A DNA stretch of 64,000 nucleotides. It comes from an uncultured Alistipes sp. GTDB taxonomy: Bacteria; Bacteroidota; Bacteroidia; Bacteroidales; Rikenellaceae. The position numbers and the translations under genes are program-made. The DNA is taken from NCBI GenBank assembly GCA_910587675.1, contig CAJUMU010000006.1, positions 1 through 64,000 on the forward strand. Reading direction: 5' to 3'. Positions 61,460 to 64,000 of this stretch are shown piece by piece (the stretch's first letter is position 1; the number at the start of each line of letters is the position of its first letter). Under the pieces are notes generated by a model. That model saw nothing but the letters and a program-made list of their open reading frames with translations, was not told where the DNA came from and made no database searches.

Positions 61460-63199
61460 ATGCAAGATTTAAGCGCACTCGAAGGTAAAACCCTTGCGGA
61501 ATTACGAGAGATCGGCAAGGTGCTGGGCATAACCGACACCACTTTGAAAAAGAAAGAGTTGTTAACCAAGATAGCCGAAAGCGCGAATACTTTCGCAGAC
61601 GACGCGACCGAGGATTCGACGACGGACAACGCAGCCGAGACCGCCGCGGCCCCCAAGTTGCGCGGCCGTCGTCCCCGCATGAACACCCTGCGCATCGAGG
61701 AGAACAAGCCCGCGGGCGAAGCCCCGGCCTCGGCCGAGTATCCGACGACGGCTCCCGCCGAAGCGCAGACAGCGGCGCCCGAATCGCCCTCGACCGACGA
61801 TGCGGCCAACGAAGAGGTAGCCATGCCCAAACGCCGCGGTCGCAAGCCCAAGGCGTTGAAGGAGCAGGAGGAGCGCGAAGCGGCGGCGAGAGCCGCGGCG
61901 GAGACGGAGGCTGCGCAGCCCCGAACGACGCTGTTCGAGCACGCCGCGACACAACCGCAGCAGCAACCGCAACCGCAGCAATACGGAAGACAACCCTATC
62001 ACGCCCCTTCTTACCAGCATGCGCAGCAGCACGCCTCGCAGCAGCATTCGGCGCAGCGTCAGGACCAGATAAAGGAGTACTTCGCGGGCGAGATCATCGG
62101 CGAAGGCGTTCTGGAGGTCATGGCCGACGGTTACGGATTCCTCCGCTCGGCCGACTACAACTATCTCAACTCGCCCGACGACATATACGTGTCGCCGTCG
62201 CAGATCAAACTCTTCGGACTGAAGCCCGGCGACACCATCAGCGGCGTGATCCATCCGCCGAAGGAGGGCGAGAAGTATTTCCCGCTCATCCGCGTGAACG
62301 AGATCAACGGACTCTCGCCCGAATATATCCGCGACCGCGTGCAGTTCGAGTATATGACGCCTTTGTTCCCCAGCGAGAAATTCAACCTCACGGGCAAGGG
62401 CCACAACAATCTGTCGAACCGCGTGGTCGACCTCTTCTCGCCCATAGGCAAGGGTCAGCGCGGACTGATCGTGGCGCAGCCCAAGACGGGTAAGACGATG
62501 TTGCTGCAATCGATCGCCAACGCCATCGCCGACAACCACCCCGAGGTGTACATGATCGTGCTGTTGATCGACGAACGTCCCGAAGAGGTGACAGAAATGG
62601 CCCGCAACGTGAAGGCCGAAGTGGTGGCCTCGACCTTCGACGAGCAGGCGTCGCGCCATGTGAAGGTGGCCGAAATGGTGCTCGAAAAGGCGAAGCGCAT
62701 GGTGGAGTGCGGCCACGACGTGGTGATATTCCTCGACTCGATAACCCGTTTGGCCCGCGCCTACAACTCGGTGCAGCCCGCATCGGGCAAGGTGCTCTCG
62801 GGAGGTGTGGACGCCAACGCGCTCCACAAGCCCAAGCGTTTCTTCGGCGCGGCGCGCAACACCGAGGAGAAAGGTTCGCTCACCATAATCGCCACCGCCC
62901 TGATCGACACGGGTTCGAAGATGGACGAGGTGATCTTCGAGGAGTTCAAGGGTACGGGCAACATGGAGTTGCAACTCGACCGCCGACTTTCGAACAAACG
63001 CGTCTACCCCGCCGTCGACGTCATTTCGTCGGGCACGCGCCGCGAGGATCTGCTGCTGGCGCGCGAGGTGATGAACCGCACGTGGGTGATGCGCAAATAC
63101 CTGTCGGAGATGACCACCGTCGAGGCAATGGAATTCCTCCAGAAACAGATGTCGTTGACCGAGACCAACGAAGAGTTCCTCGCGACGATGAACCAATAA
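61460..63199 (+). CDS. rho: Transcription termination factor Rho with a long disordered insert
   Basis: A 579-residue RNA-dependent hexameric ATPase. Residues 1-42 are the Rho N-domain ([10 protein letters not shown]); residues from about 206 hold the RNA-binding cold-shock-like domain ([14 protein letters not shown]) and the ATPase core with [14 protein letters not shown] (P-loop), [15 protein letters not shown] (Walker B) and the R-finger region. Residues 45-205 are of low complexity: Ala/Pro/Glu-rich, two RGRRP/RGRKP patches, then Gln/His-rich around 165-200. E. coli Rho has 419 residues. The insert is in a place known for disordered Rho inserts in Bacteroides. Confidence 0.96.
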   Translation: MQDLSALEGKTLAELREIGKVLGITDTTLKKKELLTKIAESANTFADDATEDSTTDNAAETAAAPKLRGRRPRMNTLRIEENKPAGEAPASAEYPTTAPAEAQTAAPESPSTDDAANEEVAMPKRRGRKPKALKEQEEREAAARAAAETEAAQPRTTLFEHAATQPQQQPQPQQYGRQPYHAPSYQHAQQHASQQHSAQRQDQIKEYFAGEIIGEGVLEVMADGYGFLRSADYNYLNSPDDIYVSPSQIKLFGLKPGDTISGVIHPPKEGEKYFPLIRVNEINGLSPEYIRDRVQFEYMTPLFPSEKFNLTGKGHNNLSNRVVDLFSPIGKGQRGLIVAQPKTGKTMLLQSIANAIADNHPEVYMIVLLIDERPEEVTEMARNVKAEVVASTFDEQASRHVKVAEMVLEKAKRMVECGHDVVIFLDSITRLARAYNSVQPASGKVLSGGVDANALHKPKRFFGAARNTEEKGSLTIIATALIDTGSKMDEVIFEEFKGTGNMELQLDRRLSNKRVYPAVDVISSGTRREDLLLAREVMNRTWVMRKYLSEMTTVEAMEFLQKQMSLTETNEEFLATMNQ

Positions 63200-63208
63200 G
63201 ACCCTGCC

Positions 63209-63982
63209 ATGAAGAGACTCGTTTTATGCGCGCTCGTCGCGCTCTGCATCGCCCCCGACGCCTTCGGTTGGGGACAGAAAGGCCATGACGTGGTGGCCTG
63301 CATCGCCGAATGCCATCTATCGCGCCGAGCGGCGCGCCGCGTGACCCGCGCGCTCGAAGGCCACTCGCCCGTATACTATGCCAACTGGATGGACAACGCC
63401 AGCCACACGCCCGAATACGCCTATTCGAGCACATGGCATTACGCCAATATCGACGAAGGATACACCTACGAGACCATGCCCCGCAACGAGGCGGGAGACA
63501 TCGTAACCGCGCTGCACGACATAATCGACGATCTGCGCAAGGGCGGCCTTACGCCCGAGGAGGAGAATATCCGTCTGCGGATGTTAGTGCACTTGGTGGG
63601 CGACCTCCACTGCCCCATGCACGCGGGCCACAAGAGCGACTTGGGCGGCAACACCGTCTCGGTGCTCTACTTCGACACCCCGACCAAACTCCACACTATC
63701 TGGGATACGCAGCTGGTCGAGTCGGCCCACAAATGGAGCTACACCGAGTGGCAGCGCCAAATCGACCGCGTCACCCGCAAGCAGGAGAAAGAGCTGAGCG
63801 ACGGCACCGTGGAGGAGTGGTTCGCCGAGACGGCAGCCATCTGCGCCGAGATATACAAGGAGCTGCCCGAGGGCACGAAACTCTCTTACGATCATGTGGC
63901 CAAGTACGCCCCCGTAATAGAGGATCAATTGCTCAAGGGCGGACTTCGGCTGGCCCGCATCCTGAATTACATATATCGTTAG
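63209..63982 (+). CDS. Exported S1/P1-type nuclease
   Basis: A 257-residue protein with a signal peptide cut before Trp 21 (FG|WGQKGHDVVA); in this family the amino group of that Trp binds zinc. Zinc ligands follow in WMDNASHTPEY, STWHYANI, MLVHLVGDLHCPMHAGHKSDLGGN (in parts LVGDLHCPMHAGH and DLGGNTV) and WDTQLVE. It would cut single-stranded nucleic acids and release 5-prime nucleotides in the periplasm, helped by 3-prime-nucleotidase activity. It follows rho by nine bases but is a separate function. Confidence 0.92.
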   Translation: MKRLVLCALVALCIAPDAFGWGQKGHDVVACIAECHLSRRAARRVTRALEGHSPVYYANWMDNASHTPEYAYSSTWHYANIDEGYTYETMPRNEAGDIVTALHDIIDDLRKGGLTPEEENIRLRMLVHLVGDLHCPMHAGHKSDLGGNTVSVLYFDTPTKLHTIWDTQLVESAHKWSYTEWQRQIDRVTRKQEKELSDGTVEEWFAETAAICAEIYKELPEGTKLSYDHVAKYAPVIEDQLLKGGLRLARILNYIYR

Positions 63983-64000
63983 GCGATTGTCGATCCGACC

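Overview
The window looks like chromosomal DNA of a gut-type Bacteroidales bacterium, most likely an Alistipes-like member of the Rikenellaceae. The evidence is moderately high GC with Bacteroidetes-style promoters (TTTG, about 20 bases, TAnnTTTG) in front of tRNA genes, mreB and rho; a Rho with a long disordered insert; an S46 dipeptidyl peptidase; GH76, GH18 and glutaminase-family lipoproteins or secreted enzymes; an Rnf complex with RseC; NfnAB; and a GGGtGRT protein. The genus is inferred from gene content, not from a marker gene. There is no rRNA, CRISPR array, phage, transposase or integrase gene, so this is mostly core genome with a few decayed or variable spots.

Layout. 0.3-2.0 kb: a two-gene module, a NifU/IscU-like scaffold and a GGGtGRT protein. 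2.1-2.5 kb: a dispersed repeat and a candidate structured RNA. 2.5-5.5 kb: a GH18 protein fused to two ThuA-like domains and a PepSY-like protein. 5.6-9.6 kb: a tight operon (epimerase, GT2, LAB_N protein, ArnT-like GT) that looks like a lipid-carrier-linked sugar (uronic acid?) modification pathway. 9.8-11.7 kb: a metal permease with a C-terminal HMA domain and an HMA-AraC regulator broken by an in-frame TAA. 11.9-14.1 kb: NfnAB, whose upstream region holds a 23-bp perfect inverted repeat typical in shape of invertible promoters. 14.3-18.0 kb: a DUF1573 protein, tRNA-Asn, tRNA-Val, a GNAT remnant, a zinc dehydrogenase, a CAT-like acyltransferase and tRNA-Leu. 18.2-24.5 kb: an AspT-type transporter, a DPP11-type peptidase and a glutaminase-family lipoprotein. 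24.6-27.0 kb: pgi and gpsA. 27.2-34.0 kb: mreBCD, PBP2, rodA and a Na/Ca-type exchanger.

34.0-39.9 kb: maf, then an overlapping operon (MBL hydrolase, FkbM methyltransferase, trmD, lpxB, FAH-family), then a VanX-like dipeptidase and a CYTH protein. 40.0-43.7 kb: GH76 with a nine-G tract, an RlmD-type methyltransferase and a SIMPL protein. 44.0-49.8 kb: rubredoxin and the full rseC-rnfBCDGEA operon. 49.8-56 kb: nadE with a degenerate amidase site, a C4 zinc-ribbon coiled coil with Nif3, MerR, an RNA m5C methyltransferase and a deoxynucleoside kinase. 56-61 kb: a GH3-type synthetase, trkA, a small Cys-rich membrane protein, tRNA-Leu, miaA and a pRiA4b ORF-3-like protein. 61.5-64 kb: rho and an S1/P1 nuclease.

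Taken together the genes serve cell elongation and envelope building, anaerobic redox balance (Rnf, NfnAB, rubredoxin), peptide and glycan scavenging, and tRNA/rRNA modification. The most unusual non-coding content is an intergenic repeat family with five copies whose terminal hairpin shows compensatory changes, a second 83-bp repeat in two inverted copies, and the candidate promoter switch before nfnA.
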